A stretch of DNA of 64,000 nucleotides, taken from Prado023 sp963697345. Lineage in GTDB: Bacteria; Actinomycetota; Actinomycetes; S36-B12; CAIYMF01. The stretch is from the NCBI GenBank assembly GCA_963697345.1, contig CAVONS010000018.1, positions 34,619-98,618 on the forward strand. The letters are read 5' to 3'. Position 1 is the first letter of the stretch. The number at the start of each line of letters is the position of its first letter. The position numbers and the translations under genes are program-made. The notes beneath the pieces were generated by a model. It was given only the letters and a program-made list of their open reading frames with translations, was not told the DNA's origin and made no database searches. Of this stretch, positions 44,111 to 53,934 are shown piece by piece.

Positions 44111-44472
44111 CCACCAACACCGCCCCGGCGCCCGCACGGATCCTCAGGTCCGGGGCCTACAAGCGGTTCCAGGTCATGGCATGGGTCACTGGCGTCCTGC
44201 TTGCCTTCATGACGGTGGTCGGCCTGCCCTGGAAGTACGTCCTGGGCAATGAGGAATCCCTCTGGTACGCCCTCGGCTGGCAACTGCACGGCTTCCTCTA
44301 CATGCTCTATCTCGTGACCGTGCTCGATGTCGCGATCCGCGCCCGGTGGAGTCCCGGGCGCACCGTCCTGGTGGCCCTGGCCGGCACCATCCCGTTCATG
44401 TCCTTCGTCTTCGAGCGCCGCATCACCCACCAGCTCCAGGCGGGGGCCCAGGCCGGGTCGGTAGCGTCGTGA
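44107..44472 (+). CDS. DUF3817 membrane protein
   Basis: A 121-residue protein with three membrane helices (about residues 23-42, 56-78 and 86-105). It has the DUF3817 pattern: YKRFQVMAWVTGV at the start and LGWQLHGFLYMLYLVTVLD in the middle. The homologous domain is also found fused in the mammalian TMEM/YdzA-like context. It is often next to SURF1 in Actinobacteria. Its start overlaps the SURF1 stop and its stop overlaps the DUF1707 start (GTGA). Confidence 0.9.
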   Translation: MTTNTAPAPARILRSGAYKRFQVMAWVTGVLLAFMTVVGLPWKYVLGNEESLWYALGWQLHGFLYMLYLVTVLDVAIRARWSPGRTVLVALAGTIPFMSFVFERRITHQLQAGAQAGSVAS

Positions 44473-45194
44473 GCGTGCCCGAGGTGCCCGCAGACGATGT
44501 CGGACCGCTGGGTGCTGCTGGGCGCGTACTGGTCGCTGACTCGGATCGTGCGCGGTTCGCCGACGTCATCGGTGATGCCTTCGCCGAGGGCCGCCTGACC
44601 CGCGAGGAGTACGAGGTCCGACTGAACGCCACCATGTCGGCGCGCACGGCCGCCGACCTCGTCCCGGTCGTCGACGGGCTTCCGCCCTCGACCGTGGCGG
44701 CTGCGCTGGCGCCACTGACCGGGATGGCCGTGGCTGCCCACGACACAGCCACCGCGCCGACACCGGCTCCCGGCTGGTACCCGCCGGCCGGGATCGACTC
44801 CTCATCCTCCTCGGTGGTGGCCATCTTCGGGGGCGCCACCCGCAAGGGCGAGTGGGTCATGCCCGCACAGCTGACCGCCTTCGCCATGTTCGGTGGGGTG
44901 GAGCTTGACCTGACTCACGTGACCTTCTCGCAGGCTGAATCCGAGATCGTGGCCGTAGCTGTCATGGGCGGAGTGGAGATCACCGTGCCCGAGGGCCTGA
45001 ACGTGCAGGTGGACGGGGTGGGCATCTTCGGGGGCTTCGACCAGCAGGCCGAGGGACCGGGCCAGCCCGGGGCACCGCTCCTACGGGTCAAGGGTGCTGC
45101 CTTCTTCGGTGGCGTCGAGGTCAAGCGCACCCCACGCAAGAAGCCTCGCAGGGGACTCTCGGGGCGCAAGGATCCGGAACTGCCCCAGGCCTGA
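44469..45194 (+). CDS. DUF1707 and LiaF-like C-terminal domain protein
   Basis: A 241-residue soluble protein. The N-terminal DUF1707 (about residues 13-68) has the pattern VADSDRARFADVIGDAFAEGRLTREEYEVRL. The C-terminal half (about 110-235) repeats FGGVEL/MGGVEIT/FGGVEV motifs of the LiaF/DUF2154 cell-wall-active-antibiotic response family. A non-conserved Pro-rich linker lies between. The GTG start overlaps the DUF3817 stop (GTGA). A role in envelope-stress sensing is suggested by the LiaF-like fold only. Confidence 0.87.
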   Translation: MSVPEVPADDVGPLGAAGRVLVADSDRARFADVIGDAFAEGRLTREEYEVRLNATMSARTAADLVPVVDGLPPSTVAAALAPLTGMAVAAHDTATAPTPAPGWYPPAGIDSSSSSVVAIFGGATRKGEWVMPAQLTAFAMFGGVELDLTHVTFSQAESEIVAVAVMGGVEITVPEGLNVQVDGVGIFGGFDQQAEGPGQPGAPLLRVKGAAFFGGVEVKRTPRKKPRRGLSGRKDPELPQA

Positions 45195-45201
45195 GCGCAG
45201 G

Positions 45202-46575
45202 TCAGGTCGTGGCCCGACCGATCGAGGGGTTCATCCCGGGTTCGCCGTCGTGGTCGATCGGATCCGGGTCGTCGTCCGGTGACGCGCCGGGGGGCTGTCG
45301 CCCATCCTGGCCCGGAGTCAGGTGCTGGCGCAGACGCAGCGCGATCACGGCAGCCGCGAGACAGCCCACGGCCAGGGTCGCGGTCCAGACCTCACCCATC
45401 CTGGCCGACAGGAACAGCCCGGTGAGCAGGGGCCCCAGTGCCCCCGAGACTCCCCAGAGCACCGACTGGAAGGCGTTGTAGCGCCCGCGCAGGTGTTCCG
45501 GGGCCAGGTCGTTGAGCAGGGCCGGAGCGGTCGGGGACCACATCGTCTCGCCGACGGCGAAGACAGACATGGCCAGGATGAGCATGCCAACTGCGACCCA
45601 GCCATCGGTCGTCAGCGCCGAACCGAACAGCAGCCAGCTGATCGCCCACATCACACCCACCCCAGCCAGCACCCGGGCCCGCGAGCGGCCCTTCACCACG
45701 CTCAGGACGAACAGCTGGCTGATGACGATCACCGCGGTGTTGGCGGCGAACACGATGCCGATGTACCGGGCAGGAAGGCCCACGAAGTCGGTGATGAACA
45801 CCGAGGCGCCGGCGTCGATGCTCCCGTAGCCGAAGGTGAGCATCAGCAGGCCCGCGGCCGCGAAGCGCAGCAGTGTCCGGTCACGCAGGACGTCCATCCA
45901 GCCGCCGGACTCCGGGGCCGACGCACTTGTGCCGGAGGCCTCGTCGGCCCGCTGGGCACCCGGATCCAGGACGGGTGCGCGACCCACGTTGCCCATGGAC
46001 AGCACGGCAACGAAGAGGGCGATGTACGCCAACGAGGTGTAGGTGTACAGCCGGACGAAGGTGGACGGGTCATCGAGGTCGACGATCGTGGAGCTGATGA
46101 GTCCACCGAGGCCGAGCCCCAGGTTGAGCAGCATGAAGCCGAAGCCGAAGGCCGTGGCGCGATCGGAGGGGGCCACGATCCGTGCCGTCAGCGCCGATGA
46201 GGGCCCCCAGATGCCGGCGCCGCCCACTGCCACCACGGTCATGGCCAGGAAGGCCGAGCCGGTGCTCGTGACGAAGCCGTAGGAGAAGACGCCCACCGCC
46301 TCCACGAGCACAGCGGCCAGCAGCACATGCCGGGGTCCGAAGCGATCCACGAGCGTGCCCGAGATCGGTGAGATCACCAGGGCGAGCACCGCCTGCCAGG
46401 CCAGAAGTGCCGTGGCCACGCCCAGCGGGATCTCGCGCACGGTCGACAGGTAGACGATCAGCAGGGCCAGCGTCAGCCCGTTGCCCAGGGCGTTGAGGAA
46501 CTGCCCGATGAACAGCCGTCGCACCGGTCCGTGCGCAATGCGGCGCACATCATTCACGGCGGCGGACACGGGCAT
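45202..46575 (-). CDS. MFS transporter
   Basis: A 457-residue major facilitator with 12 predicted helices. The loop 2-3 signature is present as GTLVDRFGPRH, and loop 8-9 as VKGRSRARV. The middle loop (about residues 205-230) is polar and acidic, and the C-terminal 45 residues form a cytoplasmic Asp/Pro-rich tail. The substrate is not predictable; the fold is of the drug-resistance/DHA1 type. It is transcribed convergently with the SURF1 operon. A CAGGAT box supports the ATG at 46575. Confidence 0.9.
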   Translation of the reverse strand: MPVSAAVNDVRRIAHGPVRRLFIGQFLNALGNGLTLALLIVYLSTVREIPLGVATALLAWQAVLALVISPISGTLVDRFGPRHVLLAAVLVEAVGVFSYGFVTSTGSAFLAMTVVAVGGAGIWGPSSALTARIVAPSDRATAFGFGFMLLNLGLGLGGLISSTIVDLDDPSTFVRLYTYTSLAYIALFVAVLSMGNVGRAPVLDPGAQRADEASGTSASAPESGGWMDVLRDRTLLRFAAAGLLMLTFGYGSIDAGASVFITDFVGLPARYIGIVFAANTAVIVISQLFVLSVVKGRSRARVLAGVGVMWAISWLLFGSALTTDGWVAVGMLILAMSVFAVGETMWSPTAPALLNDLAPEHLRGRYNAFQSVLWGVSGALGPLLTGLFLSARMGEVWTATLAVGCLAAAVIALRLRQHLTPGQDGRQPPGASPDDDPDPIDHDGEPGMNPSIGRATT

Positions 46576-46582
46576 GGGGGCG

Positions 46583-46588
46583 ATCCTG
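46583..46588 (-). promoter_or_regulatory. -10 element of the 46575 MFS gene (leaderless)
   Basis: On the minus strand CAGGAT ends 7 nt before the ATG at 46575; no Shine-Dalgarno is present. Confidence 0.4.
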
Positions 46589-46740
46589 CCACCGCCCCCT
46601 GTGGTGATGTGACTCGCCCCGCCGTGGCGCCCGGCCCGTGGATCCGCCCGCGGCGAACGCGCAGTGCGATCAGCGGACTACTTTCCGTCAGCCCCTCGCC
46701 GCGGGAACGTGGGCGGGCTCGCCGGCTGTTCGCGGGGTGC

Positions 46741-46746
46741 CAGAAT
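46741..46746 (+). promoter_or_regulatory. -10 element of xth (leaderless)
   Basis: CAGAAT ends 7 nt before the GTG at 46754, with no Shine-Dalgarno. Confidence 0.45.
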
Positions 46747-46753
46747 CACGACC

Positions 46754-47554
46754 GTGCGCATAGCCACGTGGAACGTCAACTCACTGTCCGCCCGCCTGCC
46801 CCGGCTGCTGTCCTGGCTGGCCACGGCCGAGCCGGACGTCGTCGTCCTGCAGGAGACCAAGCTGGCCCAGGATGCCTTCCCGACCGCCGCGGTGGCCGAG
46901 GCCGGCTACGAGTCCGTGCACCGGGGGCAGGGGCGCTGGAACGGCGTGGCGGTGCTGTCACGTGTCGGCATCTCCGACGTCGAGACCGACCTCCCCGGGG
47001 TCCCGGGCTTCCCCTCCCCGCAGGACCCGCCGGAGGCCCGCTACGTGGCCGCGACCTGCGCGGGTGTCCGGGTTGCTGGGGTGTACGTGCCCAACGGCCG
47101 CACGCCCCAGGATCCGCACTACGAGTACAAGCTGGCGTGGCTGCGCAGCCTGGCTGGGCATCTCGCGGCCCCGGCCGCCGGGGAGCAGCCGTTCGCCGTC
47201 CTGGGCGACTTCAACGTCGCTCCGGCCGACGACGACGTCTGGGACATCGCGCAGTTCGCGCAGAGCACCCATGTGACTGCGCCGGAGCGCCAGGCGTTGG
47301 CCGACCTGCGGGCCCTCGGGCTGGTGGACGTCGTGCCGACCATCAGCAAAGGTCCACATCCCTACACGTTCTGGGACTATCGCGCGGGCTCGTTCCACAA
47401 GGCGATGGGGATGCGCATCGACCTGGTCTACGCCAACGCCAGCTTCGCCCGGGGTGTGCGCGACGCGGTCGTGGACCGCGATGCCCGCAAGCCCGGCACC
47501 AAGGGGACCCCCGCGCCCAGCGACCATGCCCCGGTGATCGTCGACCTCGAGTGA
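46754..47554 (+). CDS. xth: Exodeoxyribonuclease III
   Basis: AP endonuclease and 3'-5' exonuclease of base-excision repair (EEP superfamily), 266 residues. The motifs occur in order: IATWNVNSLSAR, LQETKL with the metal Glu, GRWNGVAVLSR, VYVPNGR, GDFNVAP and SDHAPVIVD with the catalytic Asp-His. The GTG at 46754 gives the normal N-terminus VRIATWNVNSL and has the -10 box at leaderless spacing. Confidence 0.96.
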   Translation: MRIATWNVNSLSARLPRLLSWLATAEPDVVVLQETKLAQDAFPTAAVAEAGYESVHRGQGRWNGVAVLSRVGISDVETDLPGVPGFPSPQDPPEARYVAATCAGVRVAGVYVPNGRTPQDPHYEYKLAWLRSLAGHLAAPAAGEQPFAVLGDFNVAPADDDVWDIAQFAQSTHVTAPERQALADLRALGLVDVVPTISKGPHPYTFWDYRAGSFHKAMGMRIDLVYANASFARGVRDAVVDRDARKPGTKGTPAPSDHAPVIVDLE

Positions 47555-47606
47555 TCATGTGGCCCCGCGCCTTGCCGAGCGCGCCTGACCCGGCTTTACT
47601 TCGGAC

Positions 47607-48293
47607 ATGAATCCCGCTGAGAACCTGCGGGAGCACTACCTGGCGATCAAGCCCGCCCTGCGCGGGTGGCTGCACCTGGTGGCTGCTCCGATCGCGGGGA
47701 CGGCGGCCGTCCTGCTGGCCATCCTGGCCCCGTCCGACCTGCGCATCCCGGCGGTCCTGTTCGCGCTGACCACGATCATGCTGTTCTCGGTGTCTGCGGT
47801 CTACCACCGCGGGAACTTCTCGCCCCGGGTGACCGGCCTGCTGCAGCGCTGGGACCACGCGAACATCTTCCTGGTGATCGCCGGAAGTGCCACGCCCTTC
47901 GCTGTGGCCCTTCTGGGCCCGGGTCCGGCGAAGTCGCTGCTGGCGGTCCTGTGGCTCGGTGCTGTTGGTGGGGCCGTGGTGCGGATGGCGTGGGTGAGTG
48001 CACCCCGGTGGCTCTTCGTCCCCATGTACCTGGCCCTGGGGTGGGCCTCGGCGATGTTCCTCCCGGCGTTCCTGCGCTCCGACACGCTCTCAGATGCCCG
48101 ACATGCCTGGGTCCTGGGCCTGATCGTGCTCGGCGGGGTGTTCTACACCGTCGGTGCAGGTGTCTTTGCCACGAAGTGGCCCAACCCGTCGCCGAAGTGG
48201 TTCGGGTTCCACGAGGTGTTCCACTCCTTCACCCTGGGCGGATGGGCGGCGCACTTCGTCGCCGCCACGCTGGTGGTCGGCGCCGTGCGATAA
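47607..48293 (+). CDS. Hemolysin III family membrane protein (TrhA/PAQR type)
   Basis: A 228-residue protein with seven membrane helices, belonging to the hemolysin III branch of the PAQR superfamily. The conserved metal-binding residues appear in VYHRGNFS and WDHANIF near the first helices, and in FHEVFHSFTLGGWAAHF near the C-terminus. TrhA in E. coli affects membrane energetics and lipid homeostasis. The pair with a cis-prenyltransferase downstream is conserved (Rv1085c/Rv1086). A weak TTTACT box lies 6 nt before the ATG. Confidence 0.92.
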   Translation: MNPAENLREHYLAIKPALRGWLHLVAAPIAGTAAVLLAILAPSDLRIPAVLFALTTIMLFSVSAVYHRGNFSPRVTGLLQRWDHANIFLVIAGSATPFAVALLGPGPAKSLLAVLWLGAVGGAVVRMAWVSAPRWLFVPMYLALGWASAMFLPAFLRSDTLSDARHAWVLGLIVLGGVFYTVGAGVFATKWPNPSPKWFGFHEVFHSFTLGGWAAHFVAATLVVGAVR

Positions 48294-48345
48294 CCTCCGC
48301 TCGACGGGTGCGTGATGCGCACGTGGTCGGCGCGGGGAGGCACGG

Positions 48346-49107
48346 ATGGGTCTGGACGACCTCGTCTACGGGCTCTACGAGCGGCGGCTGGCCCATGACC
48401 TCAGTCAGCGCGACATCCCCCGGCACGTCGGCGTCATCCTGGACGGGAACCGGCGCTGGGCCACGGAGCAGGGATCGAGCAGCGAGGCCGGCCATGAGGC
48501 GGGTGCTGCCCGGATCGCGGAGTTCCTGGACTGGTGTGACGAGGTGGGAGTCGAGGTCGTCACGCTGTGGCTGCTCTCCACGGACAACCTCGCCAGGCCT
48601 GCCGCGGAGCTCGACCCGCTGCTCCAGATCATCGAGACCACGGTCGAGGAACTGGCCGCATCGGGCAAGTGGGTGATCCGGCACGTCGGCTCCAAGGCGC
48701 CCCTGCCGCAGCGGACCCGCGAGGTCCTCGAGAGTGCCGAGTCCGCGACGGCCAACGTCTCGGGGATGATGGTCAACGTCGCCGTCGGCTACGGCGGTCG
48801 CCAGGAGCTTGTCGACGCCGTGCGTGCGCTGCTCACCGAGCACGCGGCGGAGGGAACCTCGCTGGAGGACCTGGCGTCCATCCTGGATGTGGAGCACATC
48901 GCTGCCCACCTCTACACGAAGGGCCAGCCGGACCCCGACCTGGTCATCCGGACCTCCGGTGAGCAGCGGCTCTCGGGGTTCCTCCTGTGGCAGAGCGCGA
49001 ACTCGGAGTTCTGGTTCTGCGAGGCGTACTGGCCGGACTTCCGGCGCGTGGACTTCCTGCGGGCACTGCGTGACTACGCGGCCCGGGAGCGGCGCTACGG
49101 AGGCTAG
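48346..49107 (+). CDS. uppS: Cis-prenyltransferase (isoprenyl diphosphate synthase; possibly Z-FPP synthase type)
   Basis: Elongates allylic diphosphates with IPP in cis. The 253-residue product has the motif VGVILDGNRRWA with catalytic Asp33, GGRQELVDAVRAL and DLVIRTSGEQRLSGFLLWQ. WFCEAYWPDFRRVDFLRAL follows near the C-terminus. Actinobacteria often have two such enzymes; the one next to hemolysin III (Rv1086) makes short-chain Z,E-farnesyl diphosphate, so a short-chain role is likely. GGGGAGG lies 5-6 nt before the ATG. Confidence 0.92.
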   Translation: MGLDDLVYGLYERRLAHDLSQRDIPRHVGVILDGNRRWATEQGSSSEAGHEAGAARIAEFLDWCDEVGVEVVTLWLLSTDNLARPAAELDPLLQIIETTVEELAASGKWVIRHVGSKAPLPQRTREVLESAESATANVSGMMVNVAVGYGGRQELVDAVRALLTEHAAEGTSLEDLASILDVEHIAAHLYTKGQPDPDLVIRTSGEQRLSGFLLWQSANSEFWFCEAYWPDFRRVDFLRALRDYAARERRYGG

Positions 49108-49167
49108 GTGCGCCCGGCCGTGCACCCGCGCGCGGCGTGTCGGCCCCGCCCGGATGCGTCCGCGGCC

Positions 49168-49173
49168 TAGATT
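49168..49173 (+). promoter_or_regulatory. -10 element of the PhoH-like gene
   Basis: TAGATT at 49168-49173 would start transcription near 49180, giving a 45-nt leader with a normal ribosome-binding site (GGAGG at 49215-49219). No clear -35 is seen. Confidence 0.4.
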
Positions 49174-49224
49174 CGGGCGCATCGGGCGCACCCCGAGCGG
49201 CCCGACCGCACTGTGGAGGCGTGT

Positions 49225-50559
49225 GTGCCAACTGCGACGAAGCCCCGATCCAGCCGGAACCGAGCGCAGGCGCGTCGCTGCTACGTGCTGGACACCTCGG
49301 TGCTCCTGTCCGACCCGAAGGCTGTCTTCCGGTTCGACGAGCACGAGGTGGTCATCCCGCTGGTCGTGATCATCGAGCTCGAGGCCAAGCGCACGCACTC
49401 CGAGCTGGGCTACTTCGCACGTGAGGCCCTGCGGATGCTCGACGACTTCCGGATCGACTACGGGCGGCTGGATGAGCGCATCCCACTCAACGACGAGGGT
49501 GGGACGTTGCGCGTCGAGCTGAACCACTCGGACCTGTCACGACTGCCGACCGGCATGCAGTTGGGCGACAACGACACGCGGATCCTGGCCGTCGCCCGCA
49601 ACCTCTCGGCCGAGGGTCGCGACGTCGTGGTGGTCAGCAAGGACCTTCCCCTGCGGGTGAAGGCCTCGACGCTGGGGCTGCAGGCTGAGGAGTACCGCGC
49701 CGAGCTGGTCGTCTCGACCGGGTGGACCGGGATCGAGGAGGTCGAGGTCGGTTCGAAGGTCGTCGACGGCCTGTACGACAACGAGTGGATCGACTGTGAT
49801 CAGACCCGTGACCTGCCCTGCAACACCGGCGTGGTCCTGATCTCGGACCGCGGATCGGCGCTGGCCCGTGTCACTGCCGACAAGCGCCTGCGCCTGGTCC
49901 GCGGCGACCGGGAGGCGTTCGGGCTGCACGGGCGCTCCGCGGAGCAGCGGATTGCCCTGGACCTGCTGCTGGACCCCGACATCGGGATCGTCAGCCTGGG
50001 CGGTCGCGCGGGCACGGGCAAGAGCGCGCTCGCCCTGTGCGCGGGGCTGGAGGCCGTCCTGGAGCGCCAGCAGCACCGCAAGGTGGTGGTCTTCCGGCCC
50101 CTGTTCGCCGTCGGCGGGCAGGAACTGGGGTACCTGCCGGGCAGCGAGGTGGAGAAGATGTCGCCGTGGGGGCAGGCGGTCTTCGACACCCTGGGTGCCA
50201 TCACGACCTCCGAGGTCGTCGACGAGATCCTGGACCGAGGCATGCTCGAGGTGCTTCCGCTGACCCACATCCGGGGCAGGTCGCTGCACGATGCGTTCGT
50301 CATCGTGGATGAGGCCCAGTCGCTGGAGCGCAACGTGCTGCTGACCGTCCTGTCACGCATCGGCAAGGACTCACGCGTGGTGCTGACCCACGACGTCGCC
50401 CAGCGCGACAACCTCCGGGTCGGCCGACATGACGGCGTGGTGGCGGTCGTCGAGAAGCTCAAGGGGCACCCGCTGTTCGCCCATGTCACGCTCACTCGCA
50501 GCGAGCGTTCACCGATCGCGGCGCTGGTCACCGAGATGCTCGAGGACCTGCCCAACTAG
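49225..50559 (+). CDS. phoH2: PIN domain-PhoH fusion (PhoH2)
   Basis: A 444-residue protein with an N-terminal PIN ribonuclease domain (YVLDTSVLLSDP at about residue 20, with further acidic residues in VIIELEAKRTH and DNDTRILAVA) fused to a PhoH ATPase/RNA-helicase domain. The Walker A motif is LGGRAGTGKSALAL and the Walker B-like motif is VIVDEAQSLERN. Mycobacterial PhoH2 (Rv1095) is a sequence-specific RNA helicase and RNase, often with a small antitoxin-like upstream gene. No upstream phoAT-like gene is recognised here. The GTG at 49225 lies 5 nt after GGAGG. Confidence 0.94.
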   Translation: MPTATKPRSSRNRAQARRCYVLDTSVLLSDPKAVFRFDEHEVVIPLVVIIELEAKRTHSELGYFAREALRMLDDFRIDYGRLDERIPLNDEGGTLRVELNHSDLSRLPTGMQLGDNDTRILAVARNLSAEGRDVVVVSKDLPLRVKASTLGLQAEEYRAELVVSTGWTGIEEVEVGSKVVDGLYDNEWIDCDQTRDLPCNTGVVLISDRGSALARVTADKRLRLVRGDREAFGLHGRSAEQRIALDLLLDPDIGIVSLGGRAGTGKSALALCAGLEAVLERQQHRKVVVFRPLFAVGGQELGYLPGSEVEKMSPWGQAVFDTLGAITTSEVVDEILDRGMLEVLPLTHIRGRSLHDAFVIVDEAQSLERNVLLTVLSRIGKDSRVVLTHDVAQRDNLRVGRHDGVVAVVEKLKGHPLFAHVTLTRSERSPIAALVTEMLEDLPN

Positions 50560-50635
50560 TTGCTGCCGCGTGCCCGGAAGATAGAGAACATCCGTTTTGC
50601 GAGGAATACGACTGTGACCATTCTGTGACATTTGA

Positions 50636-50651
50636 TGTGAGGTGAGTCACA
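50636..50651 (+). promoter_or_regulatory. CRP/GlxR-type operator, perfect consensus
   Basis: TGTGA-N6-TCACA (spacer GGTGAG) matches the CRP/Rv3676/GlxR consensus in both half-sites. It lies 145 nt upstream of the secreted transglycosylase-like gene. cAMP-dependent control is inferred from the site. Confidence 0.75.
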
Positions 50652-50655
50652 CGAA

Positions 50656-50686
50656 ATCGGGTAACTGGAGTAAACCAGATCCCGAT
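50656..50686 (+). promoter_or_regulatory. Palindrome/hairpin downstream of the CRP site
   Basis: ATCGGG (50656-50661) pairs with CCCGAT (50681-50686), and CTGG (50665-50668) with CCAG (50675-50678) around AGTAAA. It could be a DNA operator or an RNA hairpin. It is AT-rich for this genome and also carries GTAAC/GTAAA direct repeats. Confidence 0.45.
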
Positions 50687-50711
50687 ATGTCGGTAATTGT
50701 CGCGCCGGGTA

Positions 50712-50727
50712 TGTGGATTGCGTCACA
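50712..50727 (+). promoter_or_regulatory. Second CRP-type operator
   Basis: TGTGG-N6-TCACA (spacer ATTGCG) differs from the consensus at one base. Its centre lies 76 bp from that of the first site, about seven helical turns. Confidence 0.55.
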
Positions 50728-50741
50728 GTTGTGTCGCAACG

Positions 50742-50750
50742 TGTGGATAA
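50742..50750 (+). promoter_or_regulatory. Isolated DnaA-box match
   Basis: TGTGGATAA is an exact complement of the TTATCCACA DnaA box. A weaker match (TGTGGATTG) overlaps the second CRP site. No cluster is present, so this is not an origin; gene control by DnaA or chance are the options. Confidence 0.4.
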
Positions 50751-50795
50751 CTTCGGTTGGATCTCGGCGGGGGGCGACTGGCAGCCTTCTAGCCC

Positions 50796-51554
50796 ATGGC
50801 CCCCTTTCTTCCCCCCGTCACGCGTGCCCGTTCAGCGCGTCGCCGACCCGTCGCAGCCTTCGTCGCGGCAGCGCTGATCGTCGGCCTGCCGACCCTGGCC
50901 GGCACGCCCGCCCTCGCTGAGGAGTCGACGACCAACGAGAGTGCCTCGGCTGTCCCGGCCGTCGAGCCTGCCGCTCCGGTGGCCTACAAGCTGGGCGAGC
51001 GGACGCTGCGCCGCGGGGACGAGGGCCCCGACGTCAAGGAGCTGCAGAAGCTCCTGAGCGTGAAGAAGACCGCGACGTTCAACAAGAAGACCAAGCAGGC
51101 CGTCAAGCGGGCCGAGAAGGCCGCTGGGATCAAGCCCAACGGGGTCGTCTCGAAGAAGACCCTGACGGCGATCAAGAAGCAGATGCGCGCCGCGGAACGC
51201 GCCAGTAAGCAGTCCTCGCGCAGCTTGCCGCGCGCTGGGTCCCCGGCTGCCAGCCAGTCATACGCGCGGGCCTACATCGCAGAACGGTACGGATGGGACT
51301 CCGGGCAGATGTCCTGCCTGGTCACGCTCTGGAACAGGGAGAGCGGCTGGCGCCACTGGGTGAGCAACCCGAACGGCATCTACCGCGGCATCCCGCAGAC
51401 CTCGTCACGCGTGTGGGGTCCGCTGGGCTACAGCACCGAGCAGTACATGAGCAGCCCCGAGATCCAGATCAAGGTCGGCACGCACTACATCAAGGGTCGC
51501 TACGGCAGCCCCTGCAGCGCCCTGTCGTTCTGGAACGGTCACCACTGGTACTGA
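50796..51554 (+). CDS. Secreted peptidoglycan-binding, transglycosylase-like protein
   Basis: An exported cell-wall protein of 252 residues. The signal peptide (basic N-region, hydrophobic core about 18-36) is probably cleaved after PALA at residue 41. A PG_binding_1-type domain follows (about 68-130, LRRGDEGPDVKELQKLL), with a Lys-rich middle. The C-terminal domain (about 150-252) is of the SLT-like/aggregation-promoting-factor type: CLVTLWNRESGW with the putative catalytic Glu, NPNGIYRGIPQ and IKGRYGSPCSAL. The upstream region holds two CRP-type sites, as does the muralytic rpfA of mycobacteria by published work. Confidence 0.88.
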   Translation: MAPFLPPVTRARSARRRPVAAFVAAALIVGLPTLAGTPALAEESTTNESASAVPAVEPAAPVAYKLGERTLRRGDEGPDVKELQKLLSVKKTATFNKKTKQAVKRAEKAAGIKPNGVVSKKTLTAIKKQMRAAERASKQSSRSLPRAGSPAASQSYARAYIAERYGWDSGQMSCLVTLWNRESGWRHWVSNPNGIYRGIPQTSSRVWGPLGYSTEQYMSSPEIQIKVGTHYIKGRYGSPCSALSFWNGHHWY

Positions 51555-51565
51555 GCCGCAGTGGC

Positions 51566-53233
<1,668 letters not shown>

Positions 53234-53240
53234 GGTCTGC

Positions 53241-53246
53241 AGCGTA
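53241..53246 (-). promoter_or_regulatory. -10 element of fum (leaderless)
   Basis: On the minus strand TACGCT ends 7 nt before the ATG at 53233, with no Shine-Dalgarno. Confidence 0.5.
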
Positions 53247-53305
53247 GTCCGCCTCGCTGCAGGGGCGGGGTGGGGGCAGATTGTGCGCTGAGCCCCGACA
53301 TGGTC

Positions 53306-53311
53306 CACCAT
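53306..53311 (+). promoter_or_regulatory. -10 element of the DUF4245 gene (leaderless)
   Basis: CACCAT ends 6 nt before the ATG at 53318. Confidence 0.35.
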
Positions 53312-53317
53312 CGGGGG

Positions 53318-53893
53318 ATGGGAGAGCAGATCGTCGGGCGCGCCCCCTCCCGGGGCCGGCAGGTCGGCATGGACATGGTCCGCTCCTTGGGGCTGGTCGC
53401 GATCGCCCTCCTGGTGTGGCTGTACTTCGCCCACCCGCGGACGCCGGAGGCCGTGCGTGAGGTGGAGTGGGCACCTGTGGCCCAGTCGGCTGCTGAGGCC
53501 GCGTCGTACGAGGTTCTGGCGCCGCCGGCCACATTCGGCTGGCCGGCGACCAGTGCGCGGATCGAGCCGGAGCCCGACGGGACCCTGGCGTGGCAGGCCG
53601 GTTTCTACACCCCCGAGCAGGAGTACGCCGCGATCATGCAGCGTGGGTCCTTCCCCGATCAGGCCGCGCAGGCACAGCAGGACTGGGTCGATACCCAGAC
53701 GCGCAATGGCGTGGCCGGCGAATCGGTGAGTGTGGGGGGTCGGGACTGGACCAGGCTTGAAGGTGACGCGGTGCCTGATGACCGCCGGTCGTTGCTGCTC
53801 GTCCAGGACGGCACTGTGACGGTCGTGACGGGTTCGGCCTCCTGGCTGGAGCTGGAGACCCTCGCCGGTGCACTCGGCCCCGTCGAGCCCTAG
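53318..53893 (+). CDS. DUF4245 membrane-anchored protein
   Basis: A 191-residue protein with one N-terminal membrane helix (about residues 22-38, followed by YFAHPRTPE) and an extracytoplasmic domain. It has the DUF4245 features: an early WAPVAQSA, a FGWPATSARIEPEPDG strand region and TVVTGSASWLELETLAGAL near the end. DUF4245 genes sit beside fum and glpX in mycobacteria (Rv1100); glpX is missing here. The function is unknown. An in-frame ATG at 53300 is a possible earlier start. Confidence 0.85.
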   Translation: MGEQIVGRAPSRGRQVGMDMVRSLGLVAIALLVWLYFAHPRTPEAVREVEWAPVAQSAAEAASYEVLAPPATFGWPATSARIEPEPDGTLAWQAGFYTPEQEYAAIMQRGSFPDQAAQAQQDWVDTQTRNGVAGESVSVGGRDWTRLEGDAVPDDRRSLLLVQDGTVTVVTGSASWLELETLAGALGPVEP

Positions 53894-53934
53894 GCGATCG
53901 GTTCATCCACTCGGGGTGGATGGCTCACGGCGTG

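Noticed and set aside
47595..47600. Leaderless -10 element (TTTACT) of the hemolysin III gene
   Set aside because: Spacing is right but the second base does not fit the TAnnnT or CAnnnT pattern seen elsewhere, so it was not listed as a feature.
50712..50750. Replication origin
   Set aside because: Only one exact DnaA box and one weak one; dnaA, dnaN and an AT-rich unwinding cluster are absent.
50652..50790. c-di-AMP (ydaO) riboswitch, as found before rpf genes in Streptomyces
   Set aside because: The conserved core motifs of that riboswitch could not be matched; only a simple palindrome is visible.
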